Source: Oscillospiraceae bacterium (lineage in GTDB: Bacteria; Bacillota_A; Clostridia; Oscillospirales; Oscillospiraceae). From it: a stretch of 62,788 bases of DNA. The stretch lies in NCBI GenBank assembly GCA_017627975.1, contig JAGAFT010000042.1:1-62788 (forward strand), given 5' to 3'. How positions within the stretch are numbered: the stretch's first letter is position 1; every line of letters starts with the position of its first letter. The position numbers and the translations under genes were made by a program. Below are positions 15,457 through 24,458 of this stretch, piece by piece. Under the pieces are notes generated by a model. That model was not told the DNA's origin. It saw only the letters and a program-made list of their open reading frames with translations, and ran no database searches.

Positions 15457-17042
15457 AAAGAGAAATATCTGTTATTCCCGCAACCTTTAATCCTAAAACA
15501 CATCAGCCTAAACAGGCCAAGGCTCGTCGGAAGGTTGCCGGGTATGCCCGTGTTTCAACAGATTCCGACGAGCAGCTCACCAGCTATGATGCCCAGGTGG
15601 ACTACTATACGCATTACATCAAGGGCAATCCGGAATGGGAATTTGTGGGTGTGTACACGGATGAAGGCGTCAGCGGCTTGAACACCCGCAATCGCGAGGG
15701 ATTCACCAGGATGATCGAGGATGCGCTAGCCGGGAAGATCAGTCTGATCGTCACAAAGTCGGTCAGCCGCTTCGCCCGCAACACAGTCGACAGCCTTACC
15801 ACCATCCGTGAGCTGAAAGCGCATGGGACCGAGGTCTATTTTGAAAAAGAGTCGATCTGGACCTTCGATTCCAAGGGCGAGCTTTTACTGACGATCATGA
15901 GCAGCCTCGCCCAGGAGGAGTCGCGCTCCATTTCAGAGAACGTCACCTGGGGCCAGCGGAAGCGCTTTGCTGACGGGAAAGTGAGCATGGCTTACAGCCG
16001 CTTCCTTGGCTACCGGAAAGGTGCGAACGGGCTGCCGGAAATCGTGCCCGAAGAAGCGGAGATCGTGCGTCAGATCTACAGGCTCTACATTGAGGGCAGA
16101 ACCACCGCCTGGATCGCGAAGCATCTGACAAAGGAAGGCGTGCCGACGCCGGCAGGCAGGACCAGATGGCAGGAAAGGGTCGTCACAAGCATCCTTACGA
16201 ATGAAAAATATAAAGGGGACGCGCTCCTTCAGAAGGAATTCACCGTAGACTTCCTTACCAAAAAGATGAAAAAGAATGAGGGAGAAGTGCCTCAATATTA
16301 CGTCAAAAACAGTCATCCCGCTATTATCAGCCCGGTCGATTGGCAGAAGGTGCAGGATGAGATGGAGCGACGGCGGAGCGATCCACGCCAGCACAATGGA
16401 CTGAGTCCTTTTTCCGGTAAGCTCTTCTGCGGTGACTGTGGCGGCATGTATGGCGCCAAGGTCTGGCACTCGAACGATCAGTACCGCCGCGTCATCTGGC
16501 AGTGCAATAATAAGTTCACAGCGAAGAAAAAATGCACAACGCCGCATCTGACCGAAGATCAGATCAAAACGGCGTTTTACAAGGCGGTCGCCATTTTGAT
16601 GGCTGACAGAGAGCACATTATGGGGGACATTCTTCTGCTACGGCAGTCTTTAGCAGATGCCAGCGGTCTGGATGAAAAGGAGCAGATGATTTCTGAAGAA
16701 ATGGCCTTTGTCGTTGGGCAGATTGAAAAGCACGTTCAGAAAAACGCTGTTGTTGCCCAGAATCAGGAAGAGTACCAGGCGCGTTATGATGAGCTGGTCA
16801 ACCGCTACGAAGGTCTGCAGAAACAGCTGCATGCGGTTGAGGCTGAGCGCACCGGGCGTGTGACGAAAGGCCGAGCTCTTGACGATTATGTGCAGGAGCT
16901 TTCAGCAACCGACACCTTCAGCATGGCATTCAGCCCGAAACGATGGAACGCCATGGTCGACCGGATCGATGTTTATAAGGACGGCAGGCTGGTATTCCAT
17001 TTTGCCGGGGGCCAGGAAATTACAGTGAATATATGGGACTAA
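15444..17042 (+). CDS. Large serine recombinase / integrase, second of the pair
   Basis: The 532-residue protein overlaps its partner by 13 bases, with AGGAGG before the ATG. The catalytic domain has VAGYARVSTDSDEQ (serine ~37), SRFARNTVDSL and MSSLAQEESRSISEN. The Recombinase domain and zinc ribbon (CGDCGG...C..KKKC) follow. A long coiled coil (~400-485: MISEEMAFVVGQIEKHVQK, QLHAVEAERTGR) and a terminal VDRIDVYKDGRLVFHF strand complete a standard large integrase. It should integrate and excise the element, with or without the first recombinase. Confidence 0.92.
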   Translation: MPVLEREISVIPATFNPKTHQPKQAKARRKVAGYARVSTDSDEQLTSYDAQVDYYTHYIKGNPEWEFVGVYTDEGVSGLNTRNREGFTRMIEDALAGKISLIVTKSVSRFARNTVDSLTTIRELKAHGTEVYFEKESIWTFDSKGELLLTIMSSLAQEESRSISENVTWGQRKRFADGKVSMAYSRFLGYRKGANGLPEIVPEEAEIVRQIYRLYIEGRTTAWIAKHLTKEGVPTPAGRTRWQERVVTSILTNEKYKGDALLQKEFTVDFLTKKMKKNEGEVPQYYVKNSHPAIISPVDWQKVQDEMERRRSDPRQHNGLSPFSGKLFCGDCGGMYGAKVWHSNDQYRRVIWQCNNKFTAKKKCTTPHLTEDQIKTAFYKAVAILMADREHIMGDILLLRQSLADASGLDEKEQMISEEMAFVVGQIEKHVQKNAVVAQNQEEYQARYDELVNRYEGLQKQLHAVEAERTGRVTKGRALDDYVQELSATDTFSMAFSPKRWNAMVDRIDVYKDGRLVFHFAGGQEITVNIWD

Positions 17043-17048
17043 GGAGAA

Positions 17049-17089
17049 GCCGGGGGCTGCAGCATAACGCTGTGGTCTCCGGCTTTTTT
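17049..17089 (+). terminator. Strong terminator after the recombinases
   Basis: AAGCCGG (17047-17053) pairs with CCGGCTT (17079-17085), with an inner CAGC/GCTG stem, then a TTTTTT run. It also lies downstream of the methyltransferase gene on the opposite strand. Confidence 0.85.
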
Positions 17090-17105
17090 GCGTTTTGGGT
17101 TCTTA

Positions 17106-18878
17106 TTATTCTCTAACGAGCCATTGGTATCTGCGTCCGCCAAGCGGTATCCGCTCGATTTTCCCTTCATCGCTCAAGGTGCGTGCATAGTTGCTAATGG
17201 TAGCCTGTGATACCTTCAATCTATCTGCCAGCTCCTGTTGAGTGGATTCTGGGTCAGAATACATCTCTATAAGCAATCTGTCCCGCAACGCCACATCGCG
17301 GTGAGCATCCAAGTAGAGAATAACTTGTCTGGCGATTGCGTTTGCTAGTATTGGAGGAACAGCATTGCCTACCTGTTGGTACTGCGAATCCTTCGTTCCT
17401 GTGAACACATAACTGTCTGGGAATGTTTGCAAACGAGCTGCCTCGCGGACGCTTAGCGCCCGGCTGATTACGGGGTGTACCCACATTGACTTGCGTACAT
17501 TAACGACGGTGCCTGATGGCTCGTCATACCTCAACTTCAAATAAATGGTGCTTTGTGTCCGCTTACCATCGGAGTACGTGCTTTTTAATCGGTCGGGAAG
17601 CGTATGGAAATTCCCACCTTCCTCAAGAGCGTCAAATCGCTCCTGTGCAGTAGCCTTTGTCGCAGTAATAAAATGATTCTCTATGCGTTCAGAATTACGC
17701 AAGAGCTCCATTAATGGTTTTTTGGTGGCATCGTACACTGGGCGAGGTAAGCTTTCTGCATCAGGTTCTGTAGATGGAACCAATGCTTCCAAATCCTCAA
17801 TTGCATCTCGCACAGTACGGTAGTCTGCTTCTCCAAAAATGGGCTCAGGCATTAATGGCTTCTCGCCGATTCTGCTTCCAATGATCACAAATCGCTCTCT
17901 TCGCTGTGGCGCACCATAGTTAGCTGCATTTAGCACTTCATAATTAATATGATATGGGAACATCTCATGCTCAAGGCTGCACTTGATATAATCAAGGACG
18001 GAATAGGATTTTACCTTGACAGCAATACCCTTCTCCCATTCGAATCCATCGACTGAAATGCGGTTTGAAACCACGTCTCTGTACTGTCGATATAACCGTT
18101 GAAACTGATTGGCTGTACGGACCACTATTTTCAGAGCTGAAAGGTCAGCTGCTTCCTTTGATGTTGCGCCAATAACATCATATAATTGTTGATAGGCGTC
18201 GCCTATCTTGTCTTCCGGGCGGCAACGGCTCTCACTCAATGCATATCTTTTTAGGGTATTGGAATAATTCTTCCAAGAAAGCCTGAATTTCCCATCATTC
18301 GCAAGCCTTTTATAAAGAACGTTTATGGCATGGAAGAACCTCTCTTCCCAAATGTACTCTTGGTATCTAGGCAAGGAAGTTTTTACAACTTCCGTTGCAT
18401 CTGTCAGCTCCGCAAAATACTCTGTTAATGTGATGCGGTCCTCTTCGGTCGGTATCTGTAGTTTCTTAATCTCCGCCATGTCATCAGTAGCACAATAGAA
18501 TCTGTGCGTTTCGGACTTCAGCATGCTGACGTTTTCCATTACAAACATGGCGGGCTTCAATTCTCGCACAGCCCTAACGAATTCTTTAACCAATCCGTTG
18601 TTTGTGCTTATTGTAGCCTTTTGCCGGTTAGCATTTGAAAAGCCTTGGCATGGCGGGCCTCCGATTACGAGGTCAACTGCACCATATTTTCGACGCACTT
18701 CGACATAATCTATGCTACGTACATCGTCTCTGATCTCTGTATTAGGATGGTTTCTCTTATATGTAGCAGCAGCATTTTTGTTGTTTTCTGCCGCTAAAAC
18801 GATCCTAATCCTTCCTGTCTGCTCAAAGCCTTGGCTTAACCCACCGGCACCGGCAAACAAGTCAATCGCTGTGTACAT
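17106..18878 (-). CDS. DNA (cytosine-5)-methyltransferase with insert and winged-helix tail
   Basis: The 590-residue enzyme has motif I DLFAGAGGLSQGF (7-19), motif IV GGPPCQGFS with the catalytic cysteine at 77, motif VI ENV (115-117), motif VIII QRRERFVIIGSR (325-336), motif IX REAARLQTFPD and motif X QQVGNAVPP. Motifs VI and VIII are normally ~50 residues apart; here ~200 residues separate them, so ~150 residues of helical sequence (~122-290) are inserted. After the catalytic fold comes a winged helix (~535-590: TQQELADRLKVSQATISNYARTLSDEG). It is presumably the self-protecting modification subunit. Its first 17 bases overlap the AIPR gene. Confidence 0.92.
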   Translation of the reverse strand: MYTAIDLFAGAGGLSQGFEQTGRIRIVLAAENNKNAAATYKRNHPNTEIRDDVRSIDYVEVRRKYGAVDLVIGGPPCQGFSNANRQKATISTNNGLVKEFVRAVRELKPAMFVMENVSMLKSETHRFYCATDDMAEIKKLQIPTEEDRITLTEYFAELTDATEVVKTSLPRYQEYIWEERFFHAINVLYKRLANDGKFRLSWKNYSNTLKRYALSESRCRPEDKIGDAYQQLYDVIGATSKEAADLSALKIVVRTANQFQRLYRQYRDVVSNRISVDGFEWEKGIAVKVKSYSVLDYIKCSLEHEMFPYHINYEVLNAANYGAPQRRERFVIIGSRIGEKPLMPEPIFGEADYRTVRDAIEDLEALVPSTEPDAESLPRPVYDATKKPLMELLRNSERIENHFITATKATAQERFDALEEGGNFHTLPDRLKSTYSDGKRTQSTIYLKLRYDEPSGTVVNVRKSMWVHPVISRALSVREAARLQTFPDSYVFTGTKDSQYQQVGNAVPPILANAIARQVILYLDAHRDVALRDRLLIEMYSDPESTQQELADRLKVSQATISNYARTLSDEGKIERIPLGGRRYQWLVRE

Positions 18879-20649
18879 CTATACCTCTCTTCGCGTAAAG
18901 CTCACTATGTTCAAATCTTTCCTGCAGAAGAGTCCAACAGTCCTCTTTTTTGCACCATTGACCAGTATTAACGCCTTGAACTGTCGGCTTCTGAAAATGT
19001 TCCCATACAAAGTTGGCAAGCTCAGGAATGAGGACGATCAAGTCCTCTGAGAGACCCTGGGCATTCCATATTTTCTGAAAGTCTACCCGGTCTGCATAGT
19101 ATTTCCCCATCAGCGCAACTGTGTAATAATCCTGCTGAGCCTTGAATCCACCGAACTTCATATCCATAATGATTTTATCGCATGTGTTGAACAGAATGAC
19201 GGTTGCAATCATCTCAGTATAGCTTTTCACAGAAGGCTTAGGCATTTCGCCGCTCTGGATCTTTTCAGAGAAATAGACGAAGTTGGTTTCTAATCCCTTG
19301 CTGACAATGTCAGGATAGCCAAGCCATGCCATCACGCATTTAGCTGCAACAGTCTTGGAAATGCACCTGCTTTTAGGGCATCTCTCTTTGAACTGCCTCT
19401 TTGTTGCAGGCGTAGGCTGCCTACTCAATTCAACAAGATACTGGCCGCGGGCCCGTTCATAGAACCATTGCTCAGTACCTTTGCCGCGGGCGACTGGAAT
19501 AAACATTGTCCTGGAAATCTGCTCCATCTTGACATGGTAGGGATCATTCGCATTGAAGTCAGACATGTTGATTTTATTCTGGCTGTTTGCATACTGGGAA
19601 ATATTGTGTGTAATGTCCTCGTCCTGCTCATGCATTTTAATAACCGTTAGCTTTATCTGGACGAACACTTTGTCCAGAGGAAGCTTGCTTTGAAAGGCAT
19701 TATAAATTGAAGCTGTTGTCTGCCCTCCATTTACAATCTGCCAGCCCCTGATTTCATTAATCACAACAACAGAGCCCTTTGAGGCCGCATCAACAGTGAT
19801 GGAATCAGCGACCGTCGAGATTCCGTTGTTGTATGCCATAAACATTTCTGGTTCCCGCGAAAGGGAGTTTTTTATCCCGCGGTTCACTTTTCCGGTTGCT
19901 TGAAGAAAAGATCGAACATTTTTTTGGATAAGATCTTGTCCTTCATCTTTATAGATCTGGGCTAGCACGGCTCCTGAAATGACCCCGACATAACAGTCAT
20001 AAATATCATTGTCATCCGGTACTTTTATCATTGTGAGTGGTGCTTTATACTTTTTCTTAAGCCGAATGATCAGCTCTCTTGATCTATCTTCTCCTGTGAA
20101 AACAGCGTTATAGAGTCTTTCAATATCCCAGACATCAAATTTGATTGTGACTTTGCCCGCTTTGCTGTCCTCAGGTACAAACGGAACCGTCTCATTGTTC
20201 GTTATCAGGACAATATTGACCGTCTCAATATCACGTTGATGGCTAGTGATAAACTCGTATGCCTGATAGCCCTCACTCGATTCTTCTAAATCATGGAAAT
20301 AATCAGTATCACAGTATTTATAAAATTTAAGGGCTTTCCGCAGAGTCCGATCGATTTCAGTTTTTCCTATTTTCCCGGGTTGCTGCTTCGGTTCATATAG
20401 GCTAATGAGTAAGGTCAGCGAGTTAAAATATTCACTGAAGCAATAGCCATCGAGTCGGATTTTATCTGCATCTTTTTTGAAATCCACAAAGGAGCAGTCT
20501 GCCAGCAGGGTATCTCCCGTTTCCACCAGGTAGGATAGAAAGACGCTCTTGAAAGCGGCATTTGTCGAAGGAAATTCCCTTGTCTTATACTGCTCTGCTA
20601 TGTCTTCCCTCAATTCGCCGTAAAAGTCAAGGATTTTATTGCTCAGCAT
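18862..20649 (-). CDS. AIPR-family protein (abortive-infection/restriction-associated)
   Basis: The 595-residue protein carries the AIPR hallmarks: AYNNGIS at 272-278 and WQIVNGGQTTASIYNA at 303-318. An N-terminal segment (KIRLDGYCFSEYFNSLTLLISLYEP, ~63-87) resembles the nuclease-like part of the family, but its catalytic residues are not clear to me. The family was named from phage-resistance genes and occurs in restriction-like operons. Start 20649 was chosen because GGAGGGAGG precedes it and homology begins at MLSNKILDFYGEL. It overlaps the nuclease gene by 14 bases. Confidence 0.85.
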   Translation of the reverse strand: MLSNKILDFYGELREDIAEQYKTREFPSTNAAFKSVFLSYLVETGDTLLADCSFVDFKKDADKIRLDGYCFSEYFNSLTLLISLYEPKQQPGKIGKTEIDRTLRKALKFYKYCDTDYFHDLEESSEGYQAYEFITSHQRDIETVNIVLITNNETVPFVPEDSKAGKVTIKFDVWDIERLYNAVFTGEDRSRELIIRLKKKYKAPLTMIKVPDDNDIYDCYVGVISGAVLAQIYKDEGQDLIQKNVRSFLQATGKVNRGIKNSLSREPEMFMAYNNGISTVADSITVDAASKGSVVVINEIRGWQIVNGGQTTASIYNAFQSKLPLDKVFVQIKLTVIKMHEQDEDITHNISQYANSQNKINMSDFNANDPYHVKMEQISRTMFIPVARGKGTEQWFYERARGQYLVELSRQPTPATKRQFKERCPKSRCISKTVAAKCVMAWLGYPDIVSKGLETNFVYFSEKIQSGEMPKPSVKSYTEMIATVILFNTCDKIIMDMKFGGFKAQQDYYTVALMGKYYADRVDFQKIWNAQGLSEDLIVLIPELANFVWEHFQKPTVQGVNTGQWCKKEDCWTLLQERFEHSELYAKRGIDVHSD

Positions 20650-21658
20650 CTGCTGTTCCTCCCTCCAAAGCGGCAAAAACGAAGTCCTCTGTGCACTCGT
20701 AAGGCATACAGTGGGCAATCATCAGCTCATAAACCACTTTTGAAATGCCTGTCTGAAACATAGACCTGACGATTTTGGGGAACCCATCCTGCACTTCATA
20801 AAAGAAAGTGTCTCGGGGTTCAAACCCGGTCATATATAGTTCCGATGCCTCATCCAAATATCCGTACTGCCTGAGCTTATCATCGAACTGAGATCTCATG
20901 GAAGCATTGCCGGTCAGTGTATTTCTAATCCTGCAAATGATCTCTGGTAGCTTTTCACCTGTCGACTTGCTCTTTCGCACTGCAATGAAGTAAAGGAATA
21001 AATGCCCAGGGACATCTCCGGGATCTAACTGATATTCACTGGAGATTTGTGCGGTGTATGGCTCTTTCTTGGAGGAAGTCTTTACTTCAACAGCGTGAGA
21101 TGCATAGTAGAAATCATGGGTCTCTCTGTTTCCGCCCGTCCAGCAATGAACATCAGAGGGGCTCCGCCTTTGTATACTTTTCTCAAGAAACATTAGCTCA
21201 CCATAGAGTCCTTCCTGTAGCTCATCTGAGAGTACCAGGTCTTTTTCGGATTGAAAAAACCTTTTCCATTTCAAAAGGACAGCAACTACAGCTGACAGGC
21301 ATTCATCACTAGAGTGCAATTTTTCAACTGCACTGTGCAGGTCGTCTATCACGATATCGAATATGTAGTCTTCACTTTCAGGGAGCTGGAGCAAACGAAT
21401 GAAGTACCTATCATCACCATAAGCTGGTAGCTGCGCTATATCAATGGATATTCCGTGCCAATTCGGGAAAGACGTTTTTTCTGGTTTTTCGTTCACGGAG
21501 ACATACGCTTCCCTTAAGCGGGATCCAATGTTGATAGCGTAGACCATTTTGATCCCGCTTCTCATAGAAATCATCCTGGATGCAATTCCCACAAGTGGAT
21601 CTTTCCGGTCGTAAAGATCTTGCAGAATTGAACTGTAGATATCATTCGTAAAACTCAT
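20636..21658 (-). CDS. PD-(D/E)XK nuclease-like protein (DUF4420 type)
   Basis: The 340-residue protein fits the DUF4420 'PD-(D/E)XK motif protein' family. Nuclease-core residues are visible: GELMFLE with glutamates at 154 and 159, HDFYY with aspartate at 182, and VEVKT with E191 and K193, in the order E...D...ExK. It is the best candidate for the DNA-cutting subunit. Start 21658 was chosen because GGGAG lies ten bases upstream; ATGs at 21667 and 21682 are in frame. It overlaps the Z1 gene by 17 bases. Confidence 0.85.
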   Translation of the reverse strand: MSFTNDIYSSILQDLYDRKDPLVGIASRMISMRSGIKMVYAINIGSRLREAYVSVNEKPEKTSFPNWHGISIDIAQLPAYGDDRYFIRLLQLPESEDYIFDIVIDDLHSAVEKLHSSDECLSAVVAVLLKWKRFFQSEKDLVLSDELQEGLYGELMFLEKSIQRRSPSDVHCWTGGNRETHDFYYASHAVEVKTSSKKEPYTAQISSEYQLDPGDVPGHLFLYFIAVRKSKSTGEKLPEIICRIRNTLTGNASMRSQFDDKLRQYGYLDEASELYMTGFEPRDTFFYEVQDGFPKIVRSMFQTGISKVVYELMIAHCMPYECTEDFVFAALEGGTADAEQ

Positions 21659-24458
21659 CGTTGTCATTCTCCCAGGCGACATCTGTCATTCGATATGATT
21701 TCAGATTTCCCTTGCCTTTGCGATCCGGAAATACAACTGCAAACCCGAACGGTGTTTGATGCTCACCTTTTTTTGCCGTTAGGTCCCCTGCGTCTGCGAT
21801 AGGGTAGAGGAGCAGAAAGCCTTTTTCAAAGGGCCGTGTATCCCTTCGGAGCAACTCTCTCAGCCTTTTGTCGCCTGTTCCATTTTCTTGGTAGAGTAGG
21901 CTCAGGCGATCTTTATCATCCATTTGCTTCTGAGTATAATCGTAATACTCATGTCCTTCAGATGTCATGGTATGTATAGAAACGGTTTCTCCCTGAGACT
22001 TTACACCATGGTCTTCCTGCCTGAAGATGCCTGCGCCAACTGTTTGGCCGCCTATTTGTATTGACGGCAATCCTGCTCTGGTCATGTTGATCAGGCAGAC
22101 TGTCCACTCCGTCAAGCCACCAGCTTTATTCATGTCACGGATATACTGTGCCATGTACTTGCTGTTTGCCCGGGTTGCAGTTTTAGATGTCCAGTACTCC
22201 TCGAAGAAAGTGGCTACATGGTATGCAGAAATACCCGTCCAGAATAAGTGCTCTCCTGGACTATTTCTACCAAACCTGTCATAGTATTCCTCTTTCGTAA
22301 GCGGAGCGCCCAAGGCGGATATCAGCGATTCGGCCGCAATGAAATTGTGGTCATACGTCTCGCCATCCACATCGAATACGCGAGTCTGGCTTAAGACACA
22401 GCTGAAATCACGCTTGGTTTCCATTCCTGTTCTCAGCTTGTTCCGGCTTGTTATCAGCAGGGAGGGATGCGTAGCAACTCGTAGCCCAAAATCCTTAGGC
22501 GTCTGGTCGATATCGTTCATATAGTCAAATTGATCAGCCAGATCCTCTGTCGCCATGGAAATGAAAGAGAACTTTCCATATAAATCCTGGGTGGTGAACA
22601 GCCTGCACGCATCAAGATATCCCGGTCGAAAGCCGAACCATCTCCCCATCTGCATCAAGGTATCATAAGTATTAGATGCCCTAGTGAAATAGCTAACCGT
22701 TAGCCCCTCAAGCGTCAGTCCTCTGGAAAGCTTATCGCCGCCGATAACTATGACGTTGAAAGGTTTTCCCTTGTGATTCTGGTAAATCAGCGAATCTGTG
22801 CTTTTACCGTTCACGCTGTATACTATAATCTCTTTCTTTCTGACCAACCGCTCTATCTCTGCCCACAACTGGTTCCATTCGACCAGATCTGTATTGTCCA
22901 TGTAACGGGAAAAACACCGCTTCAAATCGGCATGTGTGGGGAGATAATCTGTCCGCCAGATATTTTCCAGCTCCGCTTTGATATCTGAGTTTCCATATGT
23001 GATGAGATCAGCAAGGCTGTCGTAATATGCTTGAACCTTCTTCCGAATTGTATTCTGCTGCCCTACAAAGCGGACGACATGAATCAGCATGGTGTTCGGT
23101 TTATTAAGATCTCCGCGGCAGTTTCTGAGAGCAGTGGAGATCAAGAAATACTTGATGGCGCGCTCCATGTCTTCTGGGATATTTCCAACAGGATCGTCTG
23201 CTTTTGTCCCCGGCCCAAGGAATCCCGCGCCCTGTATTATCTCACGGTATAACGGCATAGTGGGAGTTGTTTCGTCACCTGCAATGCCGAAGAATTCGCG
23301 CGCGCCGATGTATTGAGCAGCCCGTGGTGATCGAAAAATGTAATCCCTGGGATAAAGATCACTTCCGTAAGGATTATCAGGAGTCTTAGGATCAATAAAA
23401 ATGTTGGCGTAAGGGGTAGCCGTATATCCTACATAGGAACGGCACCGGAACATCTGCAGAAGCTGCCTGATAAGCTTGTTTATCGTTGAAGGATCATAAT
23501 TTGGCTTGAAATTGCCGCTTTTATCACGGAGTGGCTTGGTATTGACTGAAGCCTGATCCGCCTCGTCATCAATAATCAGCGCCGGAAAATCTGCAGGAAT
23601 ATACTTTTTGCCATCCTCCTCATTAGCTATTGTACTGTTTTTGAAATAAGAGATGATGTATTTCAAAACCGTGGCATTTTTCTTGGTAACGATAATATAA
23701 GGAGGATTCATCCGGACGCCCACGATTTTCTTGTCAAAATCACCTTTCTCATCACGCGTAGTGACTGACTGGAGGAGGGAGCGGTTCTTGATTGCATTTT
23801 CACGGCCAATGCCAACACCGATCACGTTCCTCTTCATCTCGTTATTGAGGATAGATTCAATGCTCGTTTCGTATCCGAGCACCTCTTCATCAATGCGGGA
23901 CTGAGTCTGGCTTCTCAGGCTGTTGTGAATGCCCGTCAAAACAATAATAATTTTATAGCCCGCATCATATGCCTTGTTTATCAGGCCCAAATAATGTGCG
24001 GTCTTACCTGATTGGACATAGCCGAACACAAGACCCATCCGCTCTTCATTCGGGTGTCTGACAGGGTTGACCAATGCGTTCATGACATCGTCGGTGGAGT
24101 CATCGATATCCCGGACAGATTTGAGCCCCCATGACGGTTTCTTTCGCAAGTATACTTCATACCGTCTCCAATATTCGGATTCAAATGCGGGATCGTCTTT
24201 TAGTGTGCTCCACCAGTTCCTATCTGTCAGCTCATCAGATACAATGGCCACACTCGGCTCTGAATAAACTGTTACTTCTGATAGGAGAAATGCTTTCAGC
24301 GTCTCAGTGTCTTCCAGAATAATGCCATATTTGTCGACAGCTGCCTGGACTGCGTCCTGAATGGTCTGGCCTTCTTTAACCAGATTATCACAATATGCAA
24401 AGCAGGCCTCATACAGGCCTTCGTGCTCTTTTGATAGTCCTTTTGGGAACCTAATCAT
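21642..24458 (-). CDS. Z1-domain SF2-like ATPase
   Basis: The 938-residue protein has Walker A GYVQSGKT (146-153), a DEAD-like Walker B IIDDEAD (295-301), a TATP motif III (346-349) and helicase-like VI QMGRWFGFRPGY (603-614). The central Z1 region follows VIVIGGDKLSRGLTLEGL. These are the motor features of a superfamily 2 translocase. In this operon it probably remodels or translocates DNA for the nuclease. The N-terminal 140 residues are helical and specific to the family. It overlaps the GHKL ATPase gene by four bases. Confidence 0.92.
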   Translation of the reverse strand: MIRFPKGLSKEHEGLYEACFAYCDNLVKEGQTIQDAVQAAVDKYGIILEDTETLKAFLLSEVTVYSEPSVAIVSDELTDRNWWSTLKDDPAFESEYWRRYEVYLRKKPSWGLKSVRDIDDSTDDVMNALVNPVRHPNEERMGLVFGYVQSGKTAHYLGLINKAYDAGYKIIIVLTGIHNSLRSQTQSRIDEEVLGYETSIESILNNEMKRNVIGVGIGRENAIKNRSLLQSVTTRDEKGDFDKKIVGVRMNPPYIIVTKKNATVLKYIISYFKNSTIANEEDGKKYIPADFPALIIDDEADQASVNTKPLRDKSGNFKPNYDPSTINKLIRQLLQMFRCRSYVGYTATPYANIFIDPKTPDNPYGSDLYPRDYIFRSPRAAQYIGAREFFGIAGDETTPTMPLYREIIQGAGFLGPGTKADDPVGNIPEDMERAIKYFLISTALRNCRGDLNKPNTMLIHVVRFVGQQNTIRKKVQAYYDSLADLITYGNSDIKAELENIWRTDYLPTHADLKRCFSRYMDNTDLVEWNQLWAEIERLVRKKEIIVYSVNGKSTDSLIYQNHKGKPFNVIVIGGDKLSRGLTLEGLTVSYFTRASNTYDTLMQMGRWFGFRPGYLDACRLFTTQDLYGKFSFISMATEDLADQFDYMNDIDQTPKDFGLRVATHPSLLITSRNKLRTGMETKRDFSCVLSQTRVFDVDGETYDHNFIAAESLISALGAPLTKEEYYDRFGRNSPGEHLFWTGISAYHVATFFEEYWTSKTATRANSKYMAQYIRDMNKAGGLTEWTVCLINMTRAGLPSIQIGGQTVGAGIFRQEDHGVKSQGETVSIHTMTSEGHEYYDYTQKQMDDKDRLSLLYQENGTGDKRLRELLRRDTRPFEKGFLLLYPIADAGDLTAKKGEHQTPFGFAVVFPDRKGKGNLKSYRMTDVAWENDNDEFYE

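Larger units (their letters stand above)
1..17089 (+). mobile_element. Defective prophage, left end outside the window
   Basis: The block holds phage packaging, head, tail-associated, lysis and recombinase genes in canonical order, mostly on one strand. It cannot make particles: the capsid gene is cut after 265 codons and everything normally between capsid and distal tail genes is absent. A hipB-hipA pair sits inverted between terminase and portal. The serine recombinases mark the right end, and the terminator at 17049-17089 is the last phage-like sequence before a different, AT-richer operon begins on the other strand. No attachment-site pair could be identified because the left end is missing. 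Confidence 0.85.
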
